Below the pieces are notes generated by a model. That model did no database searches. It saw only the letters and a program-made list of their open reading frames with translations, and was not told the DNA's origin. Position numbers and translations under genes: made by a program. This document shows, in pieces, positions 1 through 13,039 of a stretch of 64,000 bases of DNA; the first letter of the stretch is position 1, and each line of letters begins with the position of its first letter. Source of the stretch: Dryas octopetala (Eukaryota; Streptophyta; Magnoliopsida; Rosales; Rosaceae). The DNA lies in the NCBI GenBank assembly GCA_963921425.1, contig OY992836.1, positions 18,121,614 through 18,185,613 of the forward strand, given 5' to 3'.

Positions 1-660
1 TATAACTAGAGTATGACAATAACGACAGCCATCACAATAGATATATTGCGGAAACCTCTAATGCTGGTTTTGTCAATTTAGAATGGTCTTTTGCTTGTTT
101 TGTTGGACACAGAATTGGATGCTAACACAATCTTGTGCAGCTTCAAATCAATTATTTGTGAAAAAAAGGCATAACGAATTTGATAAGACCAATATTATAT
201 TTTGGGTAACGCTCTAGTGTACCAAAATTTTTACTGTACTAGAGTCTGTAAAAAGAGTGAATTCATAACACTTTTTGTGTAATAGACACCCAATGTGGGT
301 GGGTCAAAAGGCTGGTATCAATTGGCCTCTGCTGTGCAATTACAGTTTTAACCAATCACCAGAAAAGCCAATTCTTAATTGAAGATAAGTTTGAGAATCA
401 GATTGGATAATTAACAGTTGAAAGCATAATATTTTGCAGCACAAATCAGAACAACGGTTTAAAACAAGGGATTTCACGAATAAAGGGAGCCCTACAACCT
501 ATAATGAATTCAAGCTTTCATAATAGCTTCACTATAAATTCCATTGAGCTTGTGAATGTCAAGATACATAAACAACAGCAAAATTGAAGCCGCACTTACT
601 GGTATCTCACCTTGTCAAATGGCCTCGAGCATAATAAGACAGAGTCACACAATAGACATT
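1..660. other. 3' flank of the AIR synthetase gene
   Basis: No convincing reading frame or RNA gene. The part nearest 660 should be the 3' untranslated region of the minus-strand AIR synthetase gene. The rest is AT-rich single-copy-looking DNA. The short open frames between 556 and 915 are other-frame readings of the last exon and its flank. Confidence 0.6.
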
Positions 661-2634
661 TCAACTATAACTCACTCCTTCGCCACTTACAACCTCACCA
701 ATGCAGTAAGCTTTATAAGCTCCATTTCCATCCTCAAGTATTCTGTGGGATGCCTCCTGACTCACAACAAGAACCATTCCAATACCCATGTTGAAAGTTC
801 GCCTCATCTCAGCATCTTCTACTCTTCCGGCCTGGTGTTTGAAATAAGTGAAATAATAAACCAAATATTATACTCACTTCAGATGCCTCTCAAGTCCCAA
901 AAGACATATAGCTAATAAGAAAAGCTAGAAATCCAAAAGTAGGATGCTAGATCAGAAATCTTTTTACCTCTTGGATCCATTTGAAAACAGCTGGGACTTC
1001 CCAGGAATCCTTGTAGATGACAGCTCCTAGGCCTTTTGGAAACACTCGAGGTATATTGTCTGTGAAACCACCCCCTGTGATGTGGGCTATTCCCTTCACA
1101 CCTCCCTTGCTGATTATGTCAAGCACCTGTTTCTCGTTCAGGGAAAATAAAGAGATAAGAGGAGCATTTTCAGCAGCTAGTCAAACAAACACAAGACAAT
1201 GAGCATAAATGCATAATAATGCAAAGCAGGGTGGTGTTGACCTGCTTAACGTATATCACAGTTGGGGCCATCAAAGCTTCACCTAATGTAATAGCTTCAC
1301 CAGGTAGTTGGTTCTTCAGAGAAAGCCCACTATGAGCCAGAACCCTGTAATAATATACCAGCAGAAATTTTTTCATGAGGTTAGGATCTAAAGAGTCAGG
1401 CTGCAAGAAACATTCTTCAAGTTAATTGCATTTATTACATTCAATATATGAAAACAAGTAAAAAAAAAAAAACAATGTTTCTTTAAGCACCAACCTTCTC
1501 ACAAGAGAGAAACCATTAGAATGAACCCCGCTAGATGGTAGGCCAATGAGGACATCTCCAGCCACAATGCTTTTCCCATCAATCACTGAATCCTTTTTAA
1601 CAACTCCAACCGCAAAACCACTGAGGTCATACTCACCATCTGCGTAAAAGTCCGGCATCTCTGCAGTCTGAAAATATATGCAATTCACTGAGCCCTATCA
1701 AAGATACGTATAACATGTGCATACAATGGCAATTTGCAAAACAATTATTTAGAATACCTCTCCACCTAAGAGAGTACAGTCAGATTGTTGGCAACCATCC
1801 ACAATACCTTTTACAACCTGAAAATAGAAAAAAGTAAAATTTAAATAAGCTGCAGTTAGTCAAATGTATTTATGCAATCCAAGCAGCTTAGGCACACTGT
1901 CACCTCTACCTTTTCAGCAAGATCAACATCAAGGCGGCTTGTAGCAAAGTAATCAAGGAAAAACAACGGCTTAGCTCCAGAAGTAACAATATCATTGACA
2001 CTCATAGCAACCTGAGAGTTGAAGTTGATCAGAACAACAATCACTAATGACACATTTGTACCACACAAACATTTAAAATATTAGTATTACCAAATCAATA
2101 CCAATGGTTTCATGAATTCCAGTGTCAAATGCAAGCTTAAGCTTAGTTCCAACACCATCAGTACCAGCAACAAGGTATGAATCACCTGTTCACCACAAAA
2201 CTTGATCATCCAACAAGTAACAAAATTCAAACAACCAGAGGAAAACACGACATGGGTAACACAAAAAGTCACATTATATTCATACCCAGAGGGTAAAGAC
2301 CCCCAAAGCCTCCAATCCCAGGAGCCATCTTTTTAATTCGTTTAACAAGTTCCGAGCCAGCATCTATGTCAACACCAGCATCTTTATACGTCAAACCACC
2401 ACCATTCCCACTAGCACTTTCACCAGACTCGTTCTTCGACAGTGAAAATACATTTCCAGTCGGCGAAATTTTACTTTCTGAAGCCACAGATAGGCCGGAG
2501 AAGCTGTTGGAGAGAGACCCAGATGGGAGTCTGCATAGCTGGGTTTGGGTGGGGTTGGGTTTGGAATAAGAGGGTATGAGCGAAGAGGCAACGCAACGAG
2601 AGAGCTCTGTGTTTGGTTTGAAGCTGGTGTACAT
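661..2634 (-). CDS. PUR5: Phosphoribosylformylglycinamidine cyclo-ligase (AIR synthetase), plastid-targeted
   Basis: Catalyses ATP-dependent closure of formylglycinamidine ribonucleotide to aminoimidazole ribonucleotide, step 5 of de novo purine synthesis, which in plants occurs in plastids. Eight exons join in frame: 2634-2286, 2185-2091, 2011-1910, 1817-1758, 1667-1495, 1344-1242, 1126-968 and 831-661, giving 403 residues, close to the family length. All introns are GT-AG. The first ~60 residues are rich in Ser and poor in acidic residues, like a transit peptide. The mature part starts at [13 protein letters not shown] and carries the purM landmarks [50 protein letters not shown] and [13 protein letters not shown]. 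For exon 3 I chose the donor after AEK, because it restores [12 protein letters not shown]; a donor six bases further in is also possible. The same choice was made for exon 6, where a nearer acceptor restores LVRRVLAHS. Confidence 0.95.
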
Positions 2635-3881
2635 GGCAGGCAGGAAGGAGTCAGTGATTCACTGACTTGTGTTGTGTTTTGCCGAGAGTGACGGAGCTCA
2701 GAAAGAGAGTGAGAGAGAGAAGGGGCGGGAATAAAAAATGAGCTAGGGTTTTTGTTATGTAAATATATGTATTATTCCATACAACTTTTTTTTGGTAAAG
2801 TTATTCCACTACAACTTTTGGTTGCTAATTTGTTAATTGTTATTTATTAGAAATGAAACAGTTTTTTATGAACATTTTCATTAAATACCAAGTGGGAGAC
2901 TTTCTTCACAAAACAATCGGTAGTATTTTCTTTCGACCAAAAAAAAAAAAAAATCGGTAGTATTTTCTTTGTTTTGTTTAGATATTAGTAAGTGAAACAA
3001 ATTTTGTTTGGGGTCACAAGTTTTGTATAATTCAGATCTTTTTTTACCATCGATTCATTTGTTATTCTACAAATCGATCGGTTAGTCTACGAAGTAAATT
3101 ATAAATGTTATAGTTGGTAGTATAGTTTAGAGTTTATGAGAATTTAAGCTTCATATTTAGAATGGCCAAAAAAAAAAAAAAAGCTTTATATTTAGATTTG
3201 AGAACGGAATTCTAAAAGACTAGATGAAAATCATGAAATGACATAAACTTTTAGTATTTAAATGAAAAATTTTATCGTCTCAACTCTTTAGACCTCAGCT
3301 TTTGTGACTTCATAAGGCAGAAAAAAAGAAGATAATTTTATTAAATTTATCTTAACTACGAATTTTTAGGTATTTAAATTGATTGTTACTCATCGGCTCC
3401 AGCCCAATTCATTTTTAAGGATATATCATCGGATATGGGTATATCGTATCCAACAAAGGTTTCATATCCTACACCACAATGGCATGTAAGATTGTTGAAC
3501 AAAGATTTGTGTCTCAATTGCTTGAACAAAAGCCTTTCAGTCTCAATCACAGAACCCCAAACCTTCATATTAGAATGTGCCTATAGGCTTTGGTACAGTG
3601 ATCAAGTTCTCGATGTGGTCACCAATATAAGCTAATTAAACTGCAGAGATGGGGGAACAAAATAATTTCAATGCCACGCTACAAATAAATTTGAATTGCA
3701 CTCTTCAACTAGAAGAAAATATTTACAAGATTTAATTTCATCAAGGAATCAAGCCATCTGTAGCACGAAAAGAATGCCAGCAATTTTACAGAACTTGGGG
3801 AACACAAAGCCGTGTTAGCAGTAAAAAGCACAAATACAACAAGTGAAATTTTGAACACTACAACCCAGCAACAAAGACAAA
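2635..3881. other. Intergenic: PUR5 promoter side and 3' flank of next gene
   Basis: The first ~110 bases hold the GA-rich leader and promoter of the minus-strand PUR5 gene. The remainder is AT-rich with A-runs at 2940-2953 and 3168-3182. The part from about 3640 to 3881 is probably the 3' untranslated region of the downstream minus-strand gene. No further gene is seen. Confidence 0.5.
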
Positions 3882-6621
3882 TTAGAGAAGCTTTGATATA
3901 ACTTGACAAGATGTCCAGAAGGCTTTTGTAGCAGCCCTTATGATTAAAGGGTTTTGGTATATCCTGTCAAGATCACAAACATAATTAGATCATGAATGAG
4001 ACAGACAATGAATGCTTTATGGTGCCACTATAGTTAGCAATTCGGAAATGAGAAAACAACATATTAGATCATGCCAATGATTGAAGACACATTGCATGAT
4101 GATGGTGAGCAATTTAAAACCATCAGATTAGGTAACATTAGATAACCTACCCGATGGCAGTTGCCCCCCACGATGCTACATTATAAATGACTTTGCTTCC
4201 ATCCCATGCCTTTCGAAGCTTTCCCTTCTTCTTTTTCACTGAGAATGTTTTGCTAAGGGCTACACAAGAATTTTGGAGATGTTAGATTCCATTCCTAAAG
4301 TGTGGGCAGCAGACTTAATCAATAGAGCTTAAAATGCATATGAAATAACAGACAGATTTTGAGTTAATTAGAGATTTTTCTATTTCTATTATTCTAAAGT
4401 TGGGAAGTTAAAAAAAAATATTGAACTCACCTTCCTGAAGTTGATTAGGGGTCAATTCCTGCAAATCAGACAGCAACCAATTAAAAAGAATAGATACCAC
4501 AAATAGACTATTATATAATCCAATTTGGTGTATAAAGCATGATCAAAAACCATCTCATTAAATATGATGCACTTTTGGGACAGGCAACAACTAGACAAGA
4601 AGTGTTAATCTTTTTTAAATATAAAAGCAGAAATATTTCAAGATATGATTTCCAGTAAACCATGCATAATTACACAATAAAATTATTCTCATCACTTCTG
4701 AGGGCACAGTAGTATGTTTAATAGCATGAATATCAATTCACTCTTGCACCTTCAGACACAGCAGAGGTAATCAAATGACAAGAAAGGCTGCAAATGCACA
4801 AAGTGTTAATCTGCTGATTAAATTAACAATCATGGATAGGAAGGGTTGGACATGTCAACTAGATAGATTAAAAATGCCAACACTAATGCTACTGCATAAT
4901 GGTTCATTACTAATGAATTTGATGGTTCCATAACTTAATCTACTTGCATTGCTCCATACAGTTAATGATAGACATAAAAACTAGCATTGAGAAATGTTGG
5001 TACACATGCAGTGAGAGCCAAATATGATAAAAGTCTGTCATAATCATGTAGGTCATACATAAATCCAATACCTACCTACCATATAAAAGAATACTAAATA
5101 GACTAAAAACTAAAGTTCTACAGAACTGTCACTAAGCAAGCTATTCTTTATGGGGCTATGTTTGGTTTTAAAGCAAAAGCAAGAGCAATGCATCCGTTTA
5201 ATAGAGATGAAAATGACAAGACGAATGATAGGAGTGACTACAACAAATCGAATTAAAAATTTGTGTATTAGACAAACACTGAGAGTGGCACCTATTGATG
5301 ATAAGATACAAGAAAAGATACGAACTACCTTAGTCTGTTTAAGGGACAACAGGTATGCAGCCATAAAGCATGCAATACCCTCTACTATATCTTCTTGCCT
5401 AACAAGAACATAGTCTTCTTCACCCAAGTTATTATCCTCATCTTCCCATAGGTCATTCTCACTAACCAGATCCCAAGAATTGCCTTCTTCTCCTGCCATA
5501 CAAGAATAGTTTAGCATGAACACCATAAAGAGAACATAGTCAAGAAGGTGTCTAAAAAGCCTAACTGTGACAACCATCTTCACATGCATACCAGCCATAT
5601 TTTGTGGAACTGACGCTTGTGCGGACTCTAGCTTTTCAAGGAAGTCAGGGCATTCAACTCTAGACTTAAGAAGACTGCACAACTGCATCCAGATGCAAAT
5701 GATATGTGAGTTAGAATATGAAAAACTTTGCTAGTGAAGGGCTTAGAATATTAAGTCATAAAATTTAATAGCAAAAGCAAAGTCAGTAATAGAAGGTTTT
5801 GTATGACGACATAGTTGGCAGCCACATAATGGCAGATTACATATTGGTTGGCAATTATATGGTTGCCAATTGAAGCAATTGTATTAATCATAAAAAGCTA
5901 CACCCTTTGCCTTACAAGAAACCACTGTCCACACTCCACAGTTATCAAACCCAACAATCTGTCTGTAGTCATAATAATCAAATGCAAGGTTCACAATTAA
6001 GCATAAATAATATACGGAACTGGTCTAATTCTTAGTAATTGACCCAAACAGCTTGATTGCTTACTACTTCAATACTTATGCCAAGAAAGTCTCAAAACCC
6101 CCAATCTCAAATTCTCTAACCAAATTTTAAAATTTGAAGCTCTGTTATATGAAAATATAATGTATGCAAGTATACATGTATATTACACATGTAGATTGAA
6201 ATGAAGCTAGATATAACCCTAAATTCAATTGATCCCCCTAAACATCGAATTTCAAACAAAATCAAGCCCTAAAGATGCTCAATTTCCAACACGCAACCCT
6301 AAAACTCATGAAATCATCGAGAATTGATACCTCCTCGGCTTCGCAGTCAGAACGCGAACTGGTGGAGCCCCGGGCTTCTTGTCGACTCTCGTCGTCAGCG
6401 ACCCCACCACGAGAATCATTATCGTCATCATCGTCTTCATCAAGATCGCCGTCGTCGTCGTCGTCGTCGGCAGCGCCTGGGGTACCGAGCGATTCGAGAG
6501 CTCTCTGGCACTGGTCGAGCACGGCCTGCAGAGTCTTCCGCTTGACGCGGAGCTTCTCCGAATCCTCCCTCCTGATTTTCACGGCGGCCGAGGGTTTCGA
6601 ACCCGAGACCTCGACCTCCAT
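3882..6621 (-). CDS. Conserved acidic plant protein of unknown function
   Basis: Six exons join in frame with GT-AG introns: 6621-6331, 5682-5592, 5492-5329, 4458-4431, 4259-4151 and 3963-3882, giving 254 residues. Exon 4 is a 28-base microexon. The protein starts MEVEVSGSKPSAAVKIRRED. A helical segment follows (KRKTLQAVLDQCQRALESLG), then a run of Asp residues at about 52-70. The middle is acidic (WDLVSENDLWEDEDNNLGEE). The C-terminal third is basic then mildly hydrophobic (VKKKKGKLRKAWDG, then VIYNVASWGATAIGIYQNP). I believe this is a conserved single-copy plant family but cannot name a function. The C-terminal segment could be amphipathic or membrane-associated, which is inference. The intact exon phases argue for a real, expressed gene. 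Confidence 0.8.
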
Positions 6622-7179
6622 CCCCTCTAAAAAACAACTATTATATATAATTTTATATTCAAATTATCAGTACTATGCGATCGCTGACAGTTTTCCAAGC
6701 CCTAGAAGTGTTGTCGTTTGTCGTCGTCGTCGTTATTGTCGTCGGATCACGGAGAACCCTAGAAACGATGGAGGAGGAGGTTTGGGGGTTTTCGAGGAGC
6801 GAATTATTGGGGGCGGTTGCTGCTGCTGCTGCTGCAATTTGCAACAACAACATCAACATGTGCTGTTTTTGTTTTTGCTGTTGTTTTTGTTTTGTTTTGT
6901 TTTGTTGTGGTGTAATTTTTGTTTTTGTGCTGTGAATTCGATTGCTGCTGGGTTTGGGTTTTGTTTTTCGATTTTGGTTCCGTGGAAGGGAATTTCTCCC
7001 ACTTACACGGAATGACGGAATGCTTCATTTGTTTCGCAATTATTATTATTATTAATATTATTATTTATTTTTGTAGGTTTTTATTTTTTAAATATTTTAT
7101 GGTGTTGTTTGAATAATTATTTTGTATAACTATTATATAGTGTTATTAATTATTATAATATGAGTAGACGTTATTAATA
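6622..7179. other. 5' flank of acidic-protein gene with triplet repeats
   Basis: Leader and promoter side of the minus-strand gene. Contains short runs of GTC/GTT near 6715-6740, GCT near 6820-6835 and ATT near 7040-7065. Open frames here are low-complexity readings (poly-Val, poly-Ala, poly-Cys) and are not called as genes. Confidence 0.5.
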
Positions 7180-7937
7180 CTAGCCTCTCCGCACTCGCTC
7201 TCGCGAGTGCGAAGCGGCTCTTTCTATTGCGCATACGTTAATTTTTGGGCACATTCTATTTATTAATGTGCACCTTTGAAGTTTTTTTGTTTCTAGTGTA
7301 AGAATGTTTCATTTTTTTTTAGATTGGCATCAAATTTTTTAAGTATACACCGTTGATTTGTTACAATAGTTGTTGTTATGTGTCTAAGTATCGGGTTCAT
7401 CTCAAGTAATACATGCGAGAGGTTGGATTTTCCCTTCTACCATATGCTAACATAAGGAGTGCAATACATTAACTACCATATGCTAACCTGGATGTGGTTT
7501 TTAAATTAAATTTTAATTTTAACTAATTTTAACTTATCCTAATAGTACTAACCCACTTATCCAAGACTTAATCAAACACTAATTTAAAGATTACAAATTA
7601 TTTAACGTAAAAGATATAAAGCTAATTGGCCTTTTTACATGTCAGGCCTTTTTACATGCAAATTGAATGATTAAGATAAAATAAAAAGATATAAAGCTAA
7701 TTAATAATTGTTAAAACATGATTTAATAATAGTTCATTTATGGTTCCTCTTTTTTAGGAACATGTTCTCTTTCTACTTTTTTTTTTGGTTTTTCAATTTT
7801 TTAATTAGTTGATTTGTTTTACCATTGTACCCTCTATTGATAATATTTGTTTAGATTGACATTTGAATATAAGCATGGGCATTTTTTGGTATTTTGAAAA
7901 TTTCACCTAGCAGCCCTGTTTGCTTTATATATATAGA
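7180..7937 (-). mobile_element. Non-autonomous Helitron, both termini intact
   Basis: Read on the minus strand, the element starts TCTATATATATAAAGC at 7937 and ends CTAG at 7183-7180, fitting the Helitron TC...CTRR rule. A perfect 8-bp hairpin with a 4-base loop (GCACTCGC GAGA GCGAGTGC) sits at 7191-7210, just before the CTAG. The flanks are A on the 5' side (7938) and T on the 3' side (7179), the expected A|T insertion site with no target duplication. There is no Rep/helicase coding capacity in 758 bp, so it depends on an autonomous partner. Confidence 0.85.
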
Positions 7938-10700
7938 TTATACTCTACAAGTATAAACATTTTATCCACTAATATTATAAAATGAAAAAATTTTTTTTTT
8001 GCTAAAATCTATTGATTAAAATGTTAGTTTAACTGTTTAAGTCATATCTTAAATAATATTTTATGTACAATGACGAATGTGAATACTATGACGTATAAAT
8101 ATCTCTTTAAATTTTAAATTATGATAAATTTATCTTTTTGATATAAATTTTAAATTATTAAATTTGTGTATCTTCTTATAAATTTTTAATAAGATTACGT
8201 CTTTAATCTTCAAAAAGTTATTGTGTAACGCTTCTAATTAACGATATAGCAATCCTTGCCTAACCATAATAGCCAGTATTGTATGATGTGTGCCGAAACC
8301 TTAACAAAATCATAATGATTACTTCATTCTAGGGGATAAGGTTTCAATAAGTAATGAGTCTTAATACTTTTTAGAATTACACGTGGAGTCTTATGATTGG
8401 GCTATTTTTGTCCAAATTCTAGCTCAAATTCAAAGTTGGAGATGGGGAGCTTGGAGACAATTAACATTTAACAGTGGAGTATGGAATTCTAACACAAGCA
8501 CGTGATCGAGAATAACTTACCTGAAACAGGGATACTACACCTGTATCCTCCTCTCTATCTTTTTTTTTTTTTTTTTTTCCTCCTCCTCTCTTTCTTCTCT
8601 TTCTCCTCTCTTTCTCTCACTACCGTTATACAAGTCTGCCGCTATTACTAGAGCAGATAAGTTACTCTCCACATGATCTCTCTTTTTCTACTGCCCACAG
8701 GCCACAACACAATGCATACCTAAATTTTAGAAACTAAATTATTATAATGTTTTTTTATGAAATAATTTCACATATTATATTATCATATTAAAATTTAATT
8801 TCTTTGAAGTATTAATATGTCCGATAGAAATATGCACATAACACTTTTGATCCATAATCCACTATTATATTTTTTATCTTTATAGTTTGTCATGATTTTC
8901 ACTTATCTCTATTACATTATGCATCTCCGTATTTTATAAAATAAAATTAGATCAAATTTCATATATTAAAAACATAATTTAGCCTTATACATATGTACTT
9001 CTGGTGCACTCGTCAACTACGAGTCACCTTTGGATCGAATGATGAGGCCTGGGCTTCTATGTGTTCATCGATTACAACCAGTCAACGAGGGAGGGTACTC
9101 ATCATGGCTCAGGCTTGTGCTAGTAGAAAAAGCAGCATATGCTATTTGCATAAATGCAATGGTTTAGCCACTGATTAGGGTCTTTCAATTTAGTGGTGGC
9201 ATGGGCATGGCTGCCAAAATCAGCTCAAACAATTATTTCTCTTTTAAAAGTTGTTTAACACCTCCCAATTTGTTCATACCTCTCATGAGATTGGTAGCCA
9301 TCATGGCTCATTGGCTCATCTCAATAATGGCTCGTAATTACGTGATTAGGCACCTCTCAATTTTTTCATACCTCTTATGAGATCGGCAGTCGTCTAAGGC
9401 GCATCTCAATTAATAGCTCGTAATCGTGTGAACGTTCTGTTTAACATACTTCATAAATTTGATTGCTTTTTTTTACATGAAATCATGCATCATAACTCGT
9501 AAATTACAAATTTTATTGTGTCTTGAACAATGAATCAAAATTAGACAGTTTTTGGTACCTTACTTTGGGGCCGATTATATAGAGTTGTAGAGGTCCGATT
9601 TAGATGATATTTATATGGTTGTAAAGAGGAGATGCATAGCTTTAAACCCAGTATAAGTTTGCTGAATTTGGTGAAGGTTTGATGGGTCCATTGTCGGGCC
9701 AAAGTTGAGATAAAAACTGAAGAAAAAAAAAAACCAGAGTCCTTAATTGACACAAAATGAAAGTTTCAGTCCTTAGTTGACATAAAGTGAAATTAATGTC
9801 TTGAATAGAGACATGAGATATAGTTGGAGTCATTTAGCTAAAATTTTCCCAAAAAAGTATTACACTCACAACTGAAAATATAGGATATAATACCCTTTTC
9901 GATCTTTTTAACAAGCATACTCGTTTCCGATGTATGTTTTTTTTTTTTTTCTCAAAATCAAGAGAGTTTATACTAGTTTTACTAAAGATAGTGTAATATG
10001 ATAATTAACTGATGATTTTAAAAGGAAACTAATTTAGGGGTTACCTTGTATGTCATAAAAATTAAGTAGTTAACTTGTATGTCATTAAAATTAAGAAGTT
10101 AACTTAAACAAAAATTAGAAATTAATTCAAATATAGACAATGTATGTACATCCAACGCATATCTCAATCATCCATATATGGAAATGAACACAAAAACCGT
10201 GCAAAGTAGGCTTTTTTTTGTGTGTAATGCATAGTTTTAAACTAAGCGAAATGATCATCTCTAATCTCCGAAGGAACTCAAACGATAATCTACAAATACA
10301 TTTGAGCTCAAGTAAAATATGTGAAAAAATGGTAGGTCGTAGGTTCAAATCTTGTCGAACTTGAGAATTGAAGATTTCATTTTCAGTGACCCAAAGTCCC
10401 AAAGGCCAAAAGCACATTAGGATGGCAGTGCATTACCAAGTTGGCCTTACCATACTTTAAGGACGTGATTAATGGAAATGCAATGCCACTTGTCAACACA
10501 AATCCATTTTGTCCATGAATAGAAGCCGAGGAATGGAGACAGGGGAACAGAGACCCACCCAACCCAACCTTAAGAATGTAGAAAGTCAGAGAGTGGATCG
10601 TGTGAAATACCAAGGAAGCCCTCTGCACGTTTTCCCTCCAACACGTTGAGTTCGCGCAAGACTAAGAATAGGGGGTGACTGACGTGTAGGAGGGCCCGTT
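7938..10700. other. AT-rich intergenic region with degraded repeats
   Basis: No gene found. Contains a T/CT-rich tract at 8545-8625, the tandem repeat at 9259-9433, and a stretch at about 9640-9855. That stretch, read on the minus strand, begins GGGAAAATTTTAGCTAAATG with repeated 'GTC(A)A(C/A)TTAAGGACT'-like phrases; it resembles the terminal half of a Mutator-like element and has no visible partner end. The region from about 10550 on is the promoter side of the RhoGAP gene. Confidence 0.5.
9259..9433. repeat. Diverged tandem duplication, period about 92 bp
   Basis: Two adjacent copies (9259-9350 and 9351-9433) share the order CACCTCYCAATT, TTCATACCTC, ATGAGAT, GGCWCATCTCAAT and GGCTCGTAAT, with several substitutions and a small length change. 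It is non-coding. Confidence 0.7.
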
Positions 10701-11150
10701 CTCCATGGGCTTTGCTTGACCACCCCAGGTTCGTTTCCGTTGGGGAGCAACAACAAACAACAACAATTTTCTCGCTCTCAGGAAAAAGAGAGAATAGAGA
10801 GACTCTCACAATTTCACAAAACATCTTTCTTCTTTCTCTTCCCAAACCAATAACTCCCATTTCAATTTGTTTCTTCCAACATTTCCATACAAGGTATGTT
10901 TCCCATTTCCACATATGTTAGCATTTTGGTTTTTGTTTTCCTTTTGAAAAATAAATTATGGGTTTGATTTTTTGATGAGTATTATTGCTATATTTCTGGG
11001 TTTGGGTGGTTGGTTTATCTTGGGTATGATCATTTGGGTTACATTGTGAGTTTGATCAATGTAGGTGTGGGGTGGTGTTGATCCAGCTTTGCTGGTTGTG
11101 TCATTGTGTAATTTGTGTGGGAAATGTTTCTGTAACTTTGGGATCAGAGG

Positions 11151-12998
11151 ATGACTACCCGAAGCACAGAAACGTCTCAGGTATGTATTGGTTCAGTTAT
11201 ATTTCTCTTTTCTGACTATATTGAATCTATATTAACACAAATATTATGCATGCATATAGTCACACAAATATACAATACAGACAAAATTTGAGTATACATT
11301 ATTTGTGGTGAAAAGGGAATTTATCTGGTTGTTGTGTGTTTTAGGGAGAAGGCGATGCACCTGCTCCTCATCCTCCACCTGGTCCACCTGACAATCAGCA
11401 TAATCATGGTAGTGGTAGTGGTGGTAGTGGCACTGGTAACAATACGGTAATCATACTTTTGTTCAATCATGACATTATTGTGGCTGGATATAATTTTGCA
11501 TACAACCCCCAGTTAGTACTAGCCTGTTATCAGTGTGCTCGTGAAAATTAGTTTTCATTACCAAGATCATTTGACAACCATCACCATTTTCTTTAGTACC
11601 ACTGTAGCTGATCAGGTCATTTGGCAATCTAGTCCATGTTAGGCTTTAGAACTTGCATGTTCATATGGGTTTGATTTAATGTTTCGCTTTCAAATACACT
11701 TGGCAGATCATGTCAATAGATACCATGTCAAGGACAAAGTTTGTCAAGATGAATAAAAAATAAGACTTACTATTGAATTTATAGCTTTATATTGTCGCGG
11801 AATCTAAGCCTTACAATTGCCCATGTTAATGGAAACATCCCCTTTGGAAAAGACAAAATCTGAAGCGTTCGAGACTTTATCTGATCATGAGTAATTCAGA
11901 TGCAAGAGAACAGACTAATGTTGTATACTATTGATGGTCATGCAATATCATGTTTTTTATCTCCAGGTGTCACCAAAGTGAAACTATGCATTCTGAAGCA
12001 TATACTATTTTGCAGGTGTTCAAGAGTGGGCCACTATTTATATCATCCAAAGGAATTGGTTGGACATCCTGGAAGAAAAGATGGTTTATTTTAACTCGTA
12101 CTTCACTGGTTTTCTTCAGAAGTGATCCAGTAAGTAGTTCTTTTCTGGTAGATAGTGAGCATGTTCTTGCATCCGTTTCTTCTCGCATGTTTCCATTTTA
12201 TCTTTAAACCTTTTGACATCTTCTGAAGCAGTAATTTTATCACAATAAAATAGTTGCATTGGGTTTCCTTTCTTAAGTTTTAAATCCTAGGAGCAGCGAT
12301 TCATTTACTGTGATTGTCATGTACCTGCGCCATATCCACTACAAAGAAGAAGTCCTGGCTTTTGCATTCAACTAATTTTCCCTTGATTTATTTGTAGTGG
12401 CTGGCATCTTTTTCTTTAGAGATCTTATTATGGAAGAAAATTGTTATGCTTGCTTCAAGCAAGTCCATGAGCCACTGATGAAAAGTTATGATTCATAGCT
12501 ATAATGGGTTAGATATATGGGCTTTTTTCCAGTCATCCTTTTCAGTGATTTTCGATTTCCTTTCCGATGTGGGATAATGAACGGAATAAATATCACAAAC
12601 AAGCTTGCAAAGCAATAATGATGAATACTTATGTCTGAAAAGTGGATGAACTCATCCATTGACAGTAGCAGGCTTCTTAAGAAACTGTTGGTGTTAGGAC
12701 TTATAGGATTTCCCCTCTTGGTATTCCTGTTGCAGGAGTTTTACTATGTCAGATCACGTATCTGATTATAAGAGTTTTATTCTCTGTGCGCATATTATTT
12801 GAATATAAGAAGAGAAAACCCAGAAAGAATCATATTTTGGTTGTTGATATGGTTGTAAACTTATAGCTGCAATGGGCTAGGAATGTGTGCATTTCTCTAT
12901 GTAGTTTATGACAGCGTTTTTTTTGGGTGACGTTGTACCTTGGAACATGCGTAACTTTATTATTATGTTTATGGTTCCCTCCCTCCCTCCCTCCCTCC

Positions 12999-13039
<41 letters not shown>

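Noticed and set aside
1170-1406. Extension of PUR5 exon 6 to an acceptor further upstream ([12 protein letters not shown])
   Set aside because: The nearer TACAG acceptor restores the conserved [13 protein letters not shown] join in frame; the longer form would insert unrelated residues.
10310-10360. GGTTCAAATC resembling a Pol III B box (possible SINE)
   Set aside because: No A box at the right distance and no A-tail or target duplication found.
12555-12580. CCGATGTGGGA in RhoGAP intron 3, like the CCCACATCGG motif of TRIM LTRs
   Set aside because: No LTR pair, primer site or TG...CA ends could be delimited; may be a worn solo LTR but unsupported.
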